Origin: Cellulomonas sp.
Lineage (GTDB): Bacteria > Actinomycetota > Actinomycetes > Actinomycetales > Cellulomonadaceae
Direction of reading: 5' to 3'
Assembly: GCF_015234515.1 (NCBI RefSeq)
Contig: NZ_JADGMY010000011.1
Coordinates: 173,395 to 237,394, forward strand
Length of the DNA stretch: 64,000 nt
The notes under the pieces were generated by a model. It worked only from the letters and a program-made list of their open reading frames with translations, was not told the DNA's origin and did no database searches. The position numbers and the translations under genes were made by a program. This document shows, one piece after another, positions 15,351-26,200 of the stretch. Each line of letters starts with the position of its first letter. Position 1 is the stretch's first letter.

Positions 15351-16826
15351 ATGGCGCAGGACCACGCAGGGGACGAGGACGTGACGACGGACGACGTGAG
15401 GACGGGGCGGCGGCGCGCCGCGCTGTGGCCGCAGCCGGTGCTCGACCTGCTCGCGCGCGACCCGAGCCGGCCCGTCTTCGAGGACGGCGACCGGGTCGTG
15501 GACGCGGGGGAGATGCGGGACGCGGTCGCGCGCGTGGTCGCAGGGCTGCGCGCCGCGGGCGTCGGCCCGGGGGTCGGCGCCGCGCTCGACCTCGGGGTCA
15601 CGCCCGAGGCCTTCGCCGCCACCGTCGCCGCCTTCACGGTGGGCGCGCGCGTGTGCGGGATGCCGCCCGGCCTCACGCCGGAGCAGCGGACCGACGTGCT
15701 CGCGCGTGCCGACGTCGCGGTGGTCGTCGACGAGGCGCGCCTGGCGTGGCTGCTGACGTCGCCGCCGGCGGCGCCGGTCGAGGCGGCGGGGCAGCCTGCC
15801 GACGTCGCGCGGATCACCTGGACCAGCGGCACCAGCGGCCGGCCGAAGGGGTGCGTCCAGACCTACGCGTCGATGAGCGCCGCGTGGGCGCCGTACCCCG
15901 AGCAGTGGCCGCCGGCGGTGGCGGCGCTGGCTCCCCGGCTGGACCGCTACCTCGTGTTCGGGTCGCTCAGCAGCCAGGTCATGCTCGAGTACGCCGTCCT
16001 CACCCTGAGTGCGGGCGGCGTCCTGGTGGCCGCACGGCCGCCCGGATTCCCGGACGCGATCGTGCGGCACCGCGCGACCGCGAGCGTCATCACGGTCGGG
16101 CGTCTGCACCAGCTCGTCCGCGCTCAGCGGGAGCACCCGGCCGACCTGTCGACCCTGCGCGCGCTGCTCGTGTCCGGCTCGCCCCTGGCCCCCGCGCGGC
16201 TCGCCGAGGCGCTCGACGTGCTCGGGCCCGTCGTCTTCCACGGCTACGGGCAGACCGAGACGGGGATGATCGCCATGGTCTCGCCGGAGGAGATGCTGGC
16301 CGCGCCCGCCGTGCTCGCCACCGTGGGCCGGCCACCGGCGTGCGTCGACGTCCGCGAGCGGGACGGTGAGCTGTGGGTGCGCACGCCCGCGCAGGCGTCG
16401 GGCTACTGGGGTGACCCGCAGGAGACGGTGGGCGTGTTCGCCGACGGCTGGGTGCGCACCCGCGACCTGGGGCACGTCGATGCCGAGGGGTACGTGCACC
16501 TCGAGGGCCGCGCTCGCGACGTCGTCATCGTCGACGCGCAGCTCGTGCACGCCGGTGCCGTCGAGCGCGTCCTCGAGCAGGACCCCGCGGTCGCGGAGGC
16601 CTATGTCGCGGCCCGGCCCGACGACGTCACCGGTGAGGCGGTGCACGCGTGGGTCGTCGCCGCCCACGGCCAGGTGCCGGACGCGGCGGTGCTGCGCGAC
16701 CGGGTCGCCGGGAGCCTGGGGGCGCTCGCGGTGCCGCGGACCGTGACCCTCGTCGACCACGTCCCGCTGGCAGCCAGCGGCAAGCCGGACAAGTCGGCGC
16801 TGCCGACGGCCGTCGTCACCGCGTGA
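15351..16826 (+). CDS. Adenylate-forming acyl-CoA ligase (4-coumarate-CoA ligase-like)
   Basis: 491 residues from ATG 15351. Motifs of the ANL superfamily are all present: the phosphate loop WTSGTSGRPKGCVQT, HGYGQTETGM, GWVRTRDLGHVD, LEGRARDVVIVD, and the C-terminal catalytic Lys in LAASGKPDK. It activates a carboxylate as the acyl-adenylate and normally passes it to CoA. Placed divergently from a TAL-like gene, it could make p-coumaroyl-CoA. The substrate is inferred only from context. No acyl carrier protein or ketosynthase lies nearby to receive the acyl group. Its 3' end overlaps the convergent DUF817 gene by 11 bases. Confidence 0.85.
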   Translation: MAQDHAGDEDVTTDDVRTGRRRAALWPQPVLDLLARDPSRPVFEDGDRVVDAGEMRDAVARVVAGLRAAGVGPGVGAALDLGVTPEAFAATVAAFTVGARVCGMPPGLTPEQRTDVLARADVAVVVDEARLAWLLTSPPAAPVEAAGQPADVARITWTSGTSGRPKGCVQTYASMSAAWAPYPEQWPPAVAALAPRLDRYLVFGSLSSQVMLEYAVLTLSAGGVLVAARPPGFPDAIVRHRATASVITVGRLHQLVRAQREHPADLSTLRALLVSGSPLAPARLAEALDVLGPVVFHGYGQTETGMIAMVSPEEMLAAPAVLATVGRPPACVDVRERDGELWVRTPAQASGYWGDPQETVGVFADGWVRTRDLGHVDAEGYVHLEGRARDVVIVDAQLVHAGAVERVLEQDPAVAEAYVAARPDDVTGEAVHAWVVAAHGQVPDAAVLRDRVAGSLGALAVPRTVTLVDHVPLAASGKPDKSALPTAVVTA

Positions 16827-17724
16827 CGTCGTCGGCAGCGCCGGGCGCGCGCGGCGGGTACACCCAGGTCACGAGCACGACCGAGATGATCATCAGCAGG
16901 AACCACGACACGAGCTTGCTGCCGCCGACGACCACCCAGCCGTCGACCTGCGAGGGATAGAGCCAGGCGCCCGCGAAGGTGGCGACGTTCTCCGCCGCCC
17001 AGATGAACGCAGCGACCAGCGTGAACGCCAGCAGCAGCGGCATCCGCAGACGGGCGGCGTGCACCCGGAAGTGCATGACGGAGCGCCCGTACACCACGAC
17101 GACACCGGCCAGCAGGACCCAGCGCGCGTCGGCCACCCAGTGGTGCGTGAAGAAGTTGACGTAGATCGCGACGGCCAGGACGGCCGTCACCCAGCGGCGG
17201 GGGTAGCGGTCGAAGCGCAGCTCGAAGATGCGGAACACGCGCACGAGGTAGGAGCCCACGGCGCCGTACATGAACCCCGAGAAGAGCGGGACCGCGCCGA
17301 CGCGCAGCACCCCCTCGGCGGCGTACGACCACGAGCCGACATCGGTCTTGAAGAGCTCCATCGCCGTGCCGACGACGTGGAAGAGCAGGACGACCCGCAT
17401 CTCGCGGAGGGTCTCGAGCCGGCTCGCGAGCATGCCGACCTGCAGCGCGAGCGCGGCCAGCGTCAGCGCGTCGTTGCGGGCCAGCCAGGCGTCGTCGGGG
17501 TACCAGAACCGGGCGGCGAGCAGCAGGACGAGCAGCAGCGCGCCGAACAGGCACGCCCACCCCTGCTTGAGCACGAACACCGTGAGCTCGACGAGCCCCG
17601 CGCGCACGCTGCGGGTACGCAGCCGGACCAGGCGCGCACGGGCCCAGGTGTCGATGCGTTCCTCGACCACCGTGAGCTCGCGCGCGCCCGGCCCGGGGAG
17701 GGCCAGACGCAGGTCGCGGAGCAC
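16816..17724 (-). CDS. DUF817 family integral membrane protein
   Basis: 302 residues with about 8 membrane helices after a basic N-terminus of some 50 residues. The segment MELFKTDVGSWSYAAEG and FSGFMYGAVGSYLVRV match what I know of the DUF817 family, as do the His residues in VNFFTHHWVADARW and the late WFLLMIISVVLVTWVYPP. The function of the family is unknown. The gene is convergent with the ligase and faces away from the desaturase gene, so it is probably not part of the tyrosine cluster. No signal peptide or catalytic motif is apparent. Confidence 0.8.
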   Translation of the reverse strand: MLRDLRLALPGPGARELTVVEERIDTWARARLVRLRTRSVRAGLVELTVFVLKQGWACLFGALLLVLLLAARFWYPDDAWLARNDALTLAALALQVGMLASRLETLREMRVVLLFHVVGTAMELFKTDVGSWSYAAEGVLRVGAVPLFSGFMYGAVGSYLVRVFRIFELRFDRYPRRWVTAVLAVAIYVNFFTHHWVADARWVLLAGVVVVYGRSVMHFRVHAARLRMPLLLAFTLVAAFIWAAENVATFAGAWLYPSQVDGWVVVGGSKLVSWFLLMIISVVLVTWVYPPRAPGAADDVTR

Positions 17725-17835
17725 GTGCCCATCACACCGCGGCGCTGCGGTGGGCGGGCGTCGTCCGCCGTCGGGTTCACGGCGGGACCTGTGCAGATCC
17801 TGTGCGGCGCCCCACGCTGGGCGCCGCGTCGGGGA

Positions 17836-18933
17836 TCAGCGGGTGGAACGCGGACGGTACCGCTGGACCATCGGGCAGTCGAAGGGGTCGCGGGCGGACA
17901 GGCCGACGCGGTTGAGGTACTGGATCACCAGCATGTACGAGCGGACCAGCGAGGTCTCCGTGTACGGCATGCCGACCTGCGCGCAGTGCTCGCGCACCAT
18001 GCGGCGGGCGCGGGCCAGGTGGGGCCGCGGCATGTTGGGGAACAGGTGGTGCTCGATCTGCGCGTCGAGTCCGCCCATGAGCATCGTGACGGTCGTGCCG
18101 CCGCCGATGTTGCGGGACGTGAGCACCTGCTTGGACAGGAAGTCCAGCCGGCTGTCGGCCGGGATGATCGCCATGCCCTTGTGGTTGGGAGCGAAAGACG
18201 CGCCCATGTACACGCCGAACACGGCGAGCTGCACCGCGAGGAACGCGGCTGCCAGGCCGATCGGCAGCGCCCAGACCACGAGTGCCACGTAGATGCTCAG
18301 GCGGGCCGTGAGGATCGTCAGCTCGAGCGTGCGGGCGCGCGACCTCGGTGCGGCGATGAGGCTCTTGTACGCCAGGACGTGCAGGTTGACGCCCTCGAGC
18401 GTGAGCAGAGGGAAGAAGAGCCAGCCCTGCTTGCGGGTGATGGCCGCCATGAGTCCGCGCTGCTTGGCGGCGTCCTCCTCGAGGAAGGAGATGGTGTCCC
18501 ACTCGATGTCGGGGTCCTTGCCGACCCGGTTCGGGTTGGCGTGGTGCCGCGTGTGCTTCGTCATCCACCACGAGTGGCTGATGCCGACGACGCCGTTGGC
18601 GAGCACCCGGCCGAGCCGGTCGTTCGCCGGGCCGGTGAGCAGCACCTGGCGGTGGGACGCCTCGTGCGCGACGAACGCGAACTGCGTCAGGACCAGGCCG
18701 AGGCCGGCGGCCACCAGCAGCTGCCACCACGAGTGGCCCAGGAGCACGAACGCCGTGACCAGGCCGCCGAGGACGGCGGTGAGCCCCGCGAGCAGCGAGA
18801 TGTAGAAGCCGGGTGTGCGCTCGAGCAGTCCTGCCTCGCGCACCTGCGCGGACAGCTCGTGATAGCTGCCGGTCGCGGCCGCCTGACGGGGACGCGTCGG
18901 GACGGGGGGCGCAGTTACGGGTGCAGCAGCCAC
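17836..18933 (-). CDS. Membrane fatty acid desaturase (acyl-lipid/acyl-CoA type)
   Basis: 365 residues with four main membrane helices. The three His boxes of the di-iron desaturase family are present: HEASH near residue 90, HTRHH near residue 127, and QIEHHLFP near residue 293, the QxxHH form seen in front-end and delta-6-like desaturases. It introduces a double bond in membrane fatty acyl chains, using ferredoxin or cytochrome-type electron donors. The gene stands alone; no ferredoxin or reductase gene is adjacent. The roughly 130 bases upstream (18934-19063) hold its promoter region and no gene. Confidence 0.9.
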   Translation of the reverse strand: MAAAPVTAPPVPTRPRQAAATGSYHELSAQVREAGLLERTPGFYISLLAGLTAVLGGLVTAFVLLGHSWWQLLVAAGLGLVLTQFAFVAHEASHRQVLLTGPANDRLGRVLANGVVGISHSWWMTKHTRHHANPNRVGKDPDIEWDTISFLEEDAAKQRGLMAAITRKQGWLFFPLLTLEGVNLHVLAYKSLIAAPRSRARTLELTILTARLSIYVALVVWALPIGLAAAFLAVQLAVFGVYMGASFAPNHKGMAIIPADSRLDFLSKQVLTSRNIGGGTTVTMLMGGLDAQIEHHLFPNMPRPHLARARRMVREHCAQVGMPYTETSLVRSYMLVIQYLNRVGLSARDPFDCPMVQRYRPRSTR

Positions 18934-19063
18934 ATGACCTCCAGGGCTGATTCGACTTCCCAGCCGTGGGGTGGAGCGGTTGCTCGTCGTGCGGATGGCC
19001 CCACCCTACGCGACCGTAGGTTCGCTGTCCCGGGGTAGCGGCGATCGGGTTTCGCAGGGGTCG

Positions 19064-19846
19064 TCAGCGACCACCGGTCGCGGCGAGCCGCGCCGCGCCC
19101 ACGATCCCCGCGGCGTTGCGCAACCCTGCGGGGACGATGCGGGTGCGCAGGTCCAGCAGCGGCAGGAACTGCTCGTGCTTCTTGCTCACCCCCCCGCCGA
19201 CGACGATGAGGTCGGGCCAGAACAGGTTCTCGACCACCGAGAAGTACCGCTGCAGGCGCTGCGCCCACTGCTCGAACGACAGGTCCTCGCGGTCGCGGGC
19301 GGCGTCGGACGCGCGCGACTCGGCGTCGTGCCCGTCGATCTCCAGGTGGCCGAGCTCCGTGTTGGGCACCAGGACCCCGTCGACGACGAGCGCCGAGCCG
19401 ATGCCCGTGCCCAGCGTGACGACCAGGACGACCCCCTGGACACCCTTCGCGGCGCCGTAGACGACCTCGGCGTACCCCGCGGCGTCCGCGTCGTTCACGG
19501 CCAGCACCCGCCGGCCCGTCGCCCCGCCGACGGTCGCGGCCACGTCCGTCCCGATCCAGGAGTCGTCCACGTTCGCGGCCGACTGCGCGACGCCGTGCAG
19601 GATGACCGCCGGGAACGTCACCCCGATCGGGACGCCCTTGTGGAGGTCGAACGAGTCGACGACCTGCGCGACCGTCCGCGCGACGGCTTGCGGCGTAGCC
19701 GGCTGCGGCGTGGGGATGCGCACCCGGTCGGCCGTGAACTCGCCGGACCGCAGGTCGACGGGCGCACCCTTGATGCCGGACCCGCCGATGTCGATGCCGA
19801 ACGCGGTGTCGGCCTCCGTGTGCTTGTGCTTCGCGTCCTTGCTCAT
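19064..19846 (-). CDS. ppgK: Polyphosphate glucokinase
   Basis: 260 residues, a ROK-fold sugar kinase. [17 protein letters not shown] is the phosphate-1 loop and [12 protein letters not shown] carries the catalytic Asp. [17 protein letters not shown] is the phosphate-2 loop, and [13 protein letters not shown] is a conserved sugar-binding strip. The actinobacterial enzymes use polyphosphate, and often ATP, to phosphorylate glucose to glucose-6-phosphate. ATG 19846 overlaps the stop of map (ATGA), so the two are co-translated. The Lys/His-rich N-terminal tail ([12 protein letters not shown]) is typical of the family. Confidence 0.92.
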   Translation of the reverse strand: MSKDAKHKHTEADTAFGIDIGGSGIKGAPVDLRSGEFTADRVRIPTPQPATPQAVARTVAQVVDSFDLHKGVPIGVTFPAVILHGVAQSAANVDDSWIGTDVAATVGGATGRRVLAVNDADAAGYAEVVYGAAKGVQGVVLVVTLGTGIGSALVVDGVLVPNTELGHLEIDGHDAESRASDAARDREDLSFEQWAQRLQRYFSVVENLFWPDLIVVGGGVSKKHEQFLPLLDLRTRIVPAGLRNAAGIVGAARLAATGGR

Positions 19847-20715
19847 GGCAGCGTCAGGATCTCCGCTCCGGTGTCGGTGACCAGCAGGGTGTGCTCGAAC
19901 TGCGCAGAGCGGCGCCGGTCGGCCGTGACGACCGTCCACCCGTCGTCCCACATCTCCCAGTCCTCGGTGCCCAGGTCGAGCATCGGCTCGATCGTGAACA
20001 CCATGCCGGGCTCGATGAGCGTGGCGTGCTCGGGTGCCGCGTCGTAGTGCGGCACGACGAGGCCGGTGTGGAACGCGGGACCGACGCCGTGGCCCGTGAA
20101 GTCACGCACGACGCCGTAGCCGAAGCGTGCCGCGTACTTCTCGATGACGCGCCCGATGACGTTGATCGCGCGTCCCGGCCGCACCGCCCTGATGCCGCGC
20201 TCGAGCGCCTCGCGGGTGCGCTCGACGAGCAGTCGCGACTCCTCGTCCACGTCGCCGGCCAGGAACGTCGCGTTGTTGTCGCCGTGCACCCCGCCGATGT
20301 ACGCCGTGACGTCGATGTTCACGATGTCGCCGTCCTCGATCACCGTCGAGTCCGGGATGCCGTGGCAGATCACCTCGTTGACGGACGTGCACAGCGACTT
20401 GGGGAAGCCCCGGTAGCCGAGCGTCGAGGGGTACGCGTCGTGGTCGACCAGGAACTGGTGGCCGATCGCGTCGAGCTCGTCGGTCGTGACGCCGGGGGCG
20501 ACGTGGCGGCCCACCTCCTGCAGCGCCTGTGCGGCGATGCGCGAGGCGACACGGACGCGCGCGACCGTGTCGTCGTCGAGGACGTCGGGTCCTCGCCACG
20601 GTGCGGGCATGGGCCTGTCGACGTACTCCGGACGCGGGATGCGCGCGGGCACGGGTCGTCGGGGGCTGACTTGCCCGGGGACGAGCGCGGTGCGCGGCGA
20701 GTGGACCGACGGCAT
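19843..20715 (-). CDS. map: Type I methionine aminopeptidase
   Basis: 290 residues with the actinobacterial N-terminal extension of about 35 residues containing [14 protein letters not shown]. The pita-bread fold shows the metal ligands in order: Asp in [20 protein letters not shown] (two Asp), His in [12 protein letters not shown], Glu in MVFTIEPM and Glu in QFEHTLLVT. It removes the N-terminal Met from new proteins. It lies upstream of, and is coupled to, ppgK. The start at 20715 gives MPSVHSPRT. The divergent small gene at 20775 shares the intergenic space. Confidence 0.94.
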   Translation of the reverse strand: MPSVHSPRTALVPGQVSPRRPVPARIPRPEYVDRPMPAPWRGPDVLDDDTVARVRVASRIAAQALQEVGRHVAPGVTTDELDAIGHQFLVDHDAYPSTLGYRGFPKSLCTSVNEVICHGIPDSTVIEDGDIVNIDVTAYIGGVHGDNNATFLAGDVDEESRLLVERTREALERGIRAVRPGRAINVIGRVIEKYAARFGYGVVRDFTGHGVGPAFHTGLVVPHYDAAPEHATLIEPGMVFTIEPMLDLGTEDWEMWDDGWTVVTADRRRSAQFEHTLLVTDTGAEILTLP

Positions 20716-20774
20716 GCTTGGCAGTCTACGTAGCGACGGGGCGGCACGGCCCGCCGGGACCAGGAGGAGCCGAC

Positions 20775-20942
20775 GTGACCGAGTACTTCTACAACACCCG
20801 GACCAACCAGGTGGAGGAGGGCCGCCAGAGCGACTGGTCGCAGCTCATGGGTCCGTACGCGACGCGTGAGGAGGCCGCGCAGGCGCTCGAGAAGGCCCGC
20901 GCCCGCAACGACGCGTGGGACGCGCAGGACGAGCAGGGGTGA
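20775..20942 (+). CDS. Small SPOR-like hypothetical protein
   Basis: 55 residues from GTG 20775 with a good ribosome-binding site (CAGGAGGA) 7-10 bases upstream. The sequence contains [19 protein letters not shown] and [18 protein letters not shown], a pattern found in short actinobacterial SPOR-like proteins that begin with a Tyr/Phe-rich strand. It is very acidic at the end ([10 protein letters not shown]), with no Cys and no membrane segment. It is followed by a strong hairpin terminator and is divergent from map. The function is not known. Confidence 0.75.
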   Translation: MTEYFYNTRTNQVEEGRQSDWSQLMGPYATREEAAQALEKARARNDAWDAQDEQG

Positions 20943-20947
20943 GCTCC

Positions 20948-20977
20948 GCGCCCGGTCACGACACCGTGACCGGGCGC
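20948..20977. terminator. Bidirectional hairpin terminator
   Basis: A perfect 13-bp stem, GCGCCCGGTCACG paired with its complement at 20965-20977, with a four-base loop. It lies between the small SPOR-like gene and the convergent panB and can serve both. There is no clear T-run, as is usual in GC-rich actinobacteria. Confidence 0.8.
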
Positions 20978-20982
20978 GCGCC

Positions 20983-21804
<822 letters not shown>

Positions 21805-21922
21805 GCGCCGAGCCTATCGGCGGGTGGGCGCCGGGCGCTGTGGGCCAGCGCACAGACGAGGCGCTCCGCCACCTGTGGGACGGACGCACCGCAGGAGCCG
21901 GTCATCAGGCAGGATGTACGCC

Positions 21923-23260
21923 ATGGACAGGCAGCAGGAGTTCGTGCTCCGAACCGTCGAGGAGCGGGACATCCGCTTCATCCGTCTGTGGTTCACGGAC
22001 GTGCTCGGGATGCTCAAGTCGGTCGCCGTCGCGCCCGCGGAGCTGGAGCAGGCGTTCAGTGAGGGCATCGGGTTCGACGGCAGCGCGATCGAGGGCCTCA
22101 CGCGTGTGTACGAGGCCGACATGATCGCCAAGCCCGACCCGTCGACGTTCCAGATCCTGCCCTGGCGGGGGGAGCGGCACGGCACCGCGCGCATGTTCTG
22201 CGACCTGCTGACCCCTGACGGGGAGCCGTCGCTCGCCGACTCGCGGTACGTCCTCAAGCGCGCGCTGGACCGCGCGAGCGACCGTGGCTTCACCTTCTAC
22301 ACGCACCCCGAGGTCGAGTTCTACCTGTTCGACGCACCGGCGGACCCGACGCGTCCCCTCGTGCCCGTCGACCAGGGCGGCTACTTCGACCACGTGCCGC
22401 GCGGCACCGCGCACGACTTCCGGCGCGCCGCGATCACGATGCTCGAGTCGATGGGGATCTCGGTCGAGTTCTCGCACCACGAGGCGGGCCCGGGCCAGAA
22501 CGAGATCGACCTGCGGTACGCCGACGCGCTCACCACCGCCGACAACATCATGACGTTCCGCACGGTGGTCAAGGAGGTCGCGCTCGAGCAGGGCGTGTTC
22601 GCGTCCTTCATGCCCAAGCCGCTGGCGGACCAGCCGGGCTCCGGCATGCACACGCACCTGTCGCTGTTCGAGGGCGACCGCAACGCGTTCCACGAGGCGG
22701 GGGCGCCGCTCGAGCTGTCGAAGGTCGCGCGGTCGTTCATCGCGGGGCTGCTGAGGCACGCCGCGGAGATCACCGCGGTGACCAACCAGTTCGTCAACTC
22801 CTACAAGCGGCTCTGGGGCGGCGCCGAGGCGCCGAGCTTCATCTGCTGGGGGCACAACAACCGCTCCGCCCTCGTGCGCGTGCCGATGTACAAGCCCGGC
22901 AAGGGCAACTCGAGCCGCGTCGAGTACCGCGCCGTGGACTCGGCCACCAACCCGTACCTCTCGTTCGCGGTGCTGCTCGCGGCCGGGCTCAAGGGCATCG
23001 AGGAGGGGTACGAGCTGCCCGAGGGCGCCGACGACGACGTCTGGGAGCTGACGGACGCCGAGCGCAAGGCGCTCGGCATCGAGCCGCTGCCGACGTCGCT
23101 GGAGGCGGCGATCGAGGTCATGCAGCGCTCCGAGCTCGTCGCCGAGACGCTCGGGGAGCACGTCTTCGACTACTTCCTGCGCAACAAGCGCCAGGAGTGG
23201 GCCGAGTACCGTGCGCAGGTGACCCCGTACGAGCTGCAGCGGTTCCTGCCGCTGATCTGA
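21923..23260 (+). CDS. glnA2: Glutamine synthetase family protein, GlnA2 type
   Basis: 445 residues from ATG 21923, preceded by AGGCAGGA; ATG 21914 is an alternative. The opening MDRQQEFVLRTVEERDIRF and GFDGSAIEGLTRVYEADM match actinobacterial GlnA2 rather than the housekeeping GlnA. Metal and ammonium-site motifs include PEVEFYLFD, HHEAGPGQNEID, KPLADQPGSGMHTHLSLF, NSYKRLWGGAEAP and the Arg-rich NNRSALVRVP. It probably ligates ammonia or an amine to glutamate; in Streptomyces GlnA2 was reported to act on polyamines, so its substrate should be left open. It is four bases upstream of glnE, in the same operon. Confidence 0.9.
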   Translation: MDRQQEFVLRTVEERDIRFIRLWFTDVLGMLKSVAVAPAELEQAFSEGIGFDGSAIEGLTRVYEADMIAKPDPSTFQILPWRGERHGTARMFCDLLTPDGEPSLADSRYVLKRALDRASDRGFTFYTHPEVEFYLFDAPADPTRPLVPVDQGGYFDHVPRGTAHDFRRAAITMLESMGISVEFSHHEAGPGQNEIDLRYADALTTADNIMTFRTVVKEVALEQGVFASFMPKPLADQPGSGMHTHLSLFEGDRNAFHEAGAPLELSKVARSFIAGLLRHAAEITAVTNQFVNSYKRLWGGAEAPSFICWGHNNRSALVRVPMYKPGKGNSSRVEYRAVDSATNPYLSFAVLLAAGLKGIEEGYELPEGADDDVWELTDAERKALGIEPLPTSLEAAIEVMQRSELVAETLGEHVFDYFLRNKRQEWAEYRAQVTPYELQRFLPLI

Positions 23261-23264
23261 CGCC

Positions 23265-26200
23265 ATGTCGACGTCCACGGGCCGCGGCGCCTCTGTCGCA
23301 GCCCGGCTGACTCGGGTGGGCGTGGCCGACGTGCCGCGTGCGGAGCGACTCCTGGCCGACGCGGCGCTGCGCGCGGTGGACCCGGACGCGGTCGACCACG
23401 TCGTCGGCGGGCTGGGCGACGTCGGTGACCCCGACGAGGCCCTGCTCGCGCTCGCGAAGGTGGCCGGGGCGGTGCAGCGGGACCCGGCGCTGTCGGGCCT
23501 GCTGCGCGACGTGCTGGCCGACGACGGGCCGGCGCGTCGCCGGCTGCTCGCGCTGACCGGCGCCTCGTCCGCCATCGGCAACACGCTCGCCGCGCACCCG
23601 GGCAACCTGCGCGTCGTCGCGGATCCGGCCCCCGGCCTCGGTGTGGACGCGGGACAGGTGCGTGCCGAGCTGCTGCGTGCCGTCGACGCCGACCCCGACG
23701 CCGAGGTGCCAGTCGCAGGGTTGTCGGGCACGCCGGGCGTCGACGCGATGCGGCGTGCGTACCGGACCCGGCTGCTCCGGATCGCCGCGACCGACCTGAC
23801 GGCGGACGACCCCCTGAGCCGGATGCCGGGCGTCGGTGCCGCGCTTGCGGACCTCGCGGCGGCGGCGCTCGAGGCGTCGCTGGCGCTCGCCCGTGCCGAG
23901 CTCGACGACGAGGGGCGCGGCGTGCGCCTGGCCGTCATCGGGATGGGCAAGGCGGGCGGGCGCGAGCTCAACTACGTCTCCGACGTCGACGTCGTGTACG
24001 TCGCCGAGCCGGTCGACGGCACGCCCGAGGACGTGGCCATGGTCACCGGCGCCCGGCTGGCCGCCGGCGTGGCGCGCGCCTGCTGCGCCCCGGCGGGCGA
24101 GCCCGCGCTGTGGCCCGTCGACGCCGCGCTGCGCCCCGAGGGCAAGGACGGCCCGCTGGTGCGGACCGTCGCGAGCCACCGCGCGTACTACGAGCGCTGG
24201 GCGAAGACGTGGGAGTTCCAGGCGCTGCTCAAGGCCCGCCCGCTGGCAGGGGACCGCGAGGTGGGACGCGCGTACGTCGAGGCCGTGTCGCCGTTCGTGT
24301 GGTCGGCGGTCCAGCGGGACAACTTCGTCGAGGACTCGCAGGCGATGCGCCGGCGGGTCGAGGCCCACATCCCGCGCGCCGAGGCGGACCGTCAGCTCAA
24401 GCTCGGCAGCGGTGGCCTGCGGGACGTGGAGTTCACGGTGCAGCTGCTGCAGCTCGTCCACGGGCGTGCGGACGAGACGATCCGCAGCCCCAGCACGCTG
24501 ACGGCGTTGGCGGCGCTGGCCGCCGGGGGCTACGTCGGGCGGGACCACGCCGCGCAGCTGGCCGTGTGCTACCGGTGGCTGCGGATGATGGAGCACCGCA
24601 TCCAGCTGCACCGCCTGCAGCGCACGCACCTGGTGCCGACGTCCGACGCGGACCTGCGGCGCCTCGCCCGCACGATGGGCATGCGGGCCGAGGGCCCGGA
24701 GGGCCTGCTCGCGCGCTGGCGCACGACCCGCCGCGACGTGCGGCGGCTGCACGAGGAGCTGTTCTACCGGCCGCTGCTGCCGGCCACCGCCGCGCTGTCG
24801 ACCGAGGAGGCGAGGCTCGCACCGGAGGCGGCGCGCGCCCGGCTGGCCGCCATCGGGTACCGGGACCCGGCCGGTGCCGTCCGGCACATCGCGGCGCTGA
24901 CCGACGGTGTCTCCCGGCGGGCGGCGATCCAGCGCCAGCTCCTGCCGGTCATGCTCGGCTGGTTCGCGGACGGGGCCGACCCGGACGGCGGGCTGCTCGC
25001 TTTCCGGCGCCTGTCCGACCAGCTCGGCACGACGCACTGGTACCTCAAGCTGCTGCGGGACTCGGGCACCGCGGCCCAGAACCTCGCGCACGTGCTGTCG
25101 ACCTCCCGGTACGTCGCTGACGCACTGCGCCGGTCGCCCGAGTCCGTGACGTGGCTCGACGACGACGCGGAGCTCGCGCCGCGGTCCGCCGAGCGGCTCG
25201 CCGCCGAGGCGGACGCGGTCCTGCGCCGGGCCGCCGAGCCGGTGCCGGCGGTCACGGCGCTGCGCGCCCTGCGGAGGCGGGAGCTGGCGCGCACGGCCGT
25301 CGCGGACGTGCTCGGCGTGACGACGGGGGTGCGGGCGTCGCAGAGCCTGACGGTGACGGCCGACGCCGTGCTCGCCGGCACGCTGCGGGTCGCGGAGTCC
25401 GACGCCCGGACCGCCGCGGGACTGGACGCGAGCCCGACCCGGCTCCTCGTCGTGGCGATGGGCCGGCTGGGCGGGCGTGAGATGGCGTACTCGTCGGACG
25501 CCGACGTGATGTTCGTGCACGACCCCGTGCCCGGGGCCGACGGCAAGGTGGCGCAGGACTTCGCGGTGGCGGTGGCCACGCGGGTGCGCCAGCTGTTGGG
25601 CAGCGTCGGTCCCGAGCCGACCTTGAGCGTGGACGCCGACCTGCGGCCCGAGGGGCGCAACGGTCCGCTGGCGCGGTCGTTCGACGCGTACGTCGAGTAC
25701 TACCAGCGGTGGTCGTCCCCGTGGGAGAGCCAGGCGCTGCTGCGCGCGCGGCCCGTCGCGGGCGACGAAGGGCTGGGGGAGCGGTTCGTCGCGCTCATCG
25801 ACCCGCTGCGGTACCCCGCCGGGGGTCTGGACGCCGCCACGGAGCGCGAGATCCGCCGCATCAAGGCGCGGGTCGAGGCCGAGCGGCTGCCGCGCGGCGT
25901 CGAGCCCTCGCGGCACCTCAAGCTGGGCCGCGGCGGCATCAGCGACGTCGAGTGGACCGCCCAGCTGCTGCAGCTGCAGCACGCGCACGCCGTGCCCGGC
26001 CTGCGGACCACCTCGACGCTCGACGCGCTCGACGCGGCGCGGGACGCCGGACTGATCGCGGCGGACGACACGGCCGTCCTGCGCGAGGCGTGGCTGCTCG
26101 CGTCCCGCGTGCGCGACGCGAACGTCCTGTGGACGGGGCGCGCCGAGGGGGCGCACGCCGACGTCCTGCCGCACGACCGCACGGCGCTCGCGGGCGTCGC

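Noticed and set aside
21905..23971. A 688-residue minus-strand frame over glnA2/glnE
   Set aside because: It runs through two well-supported genes with all their motifs and shows none itself.
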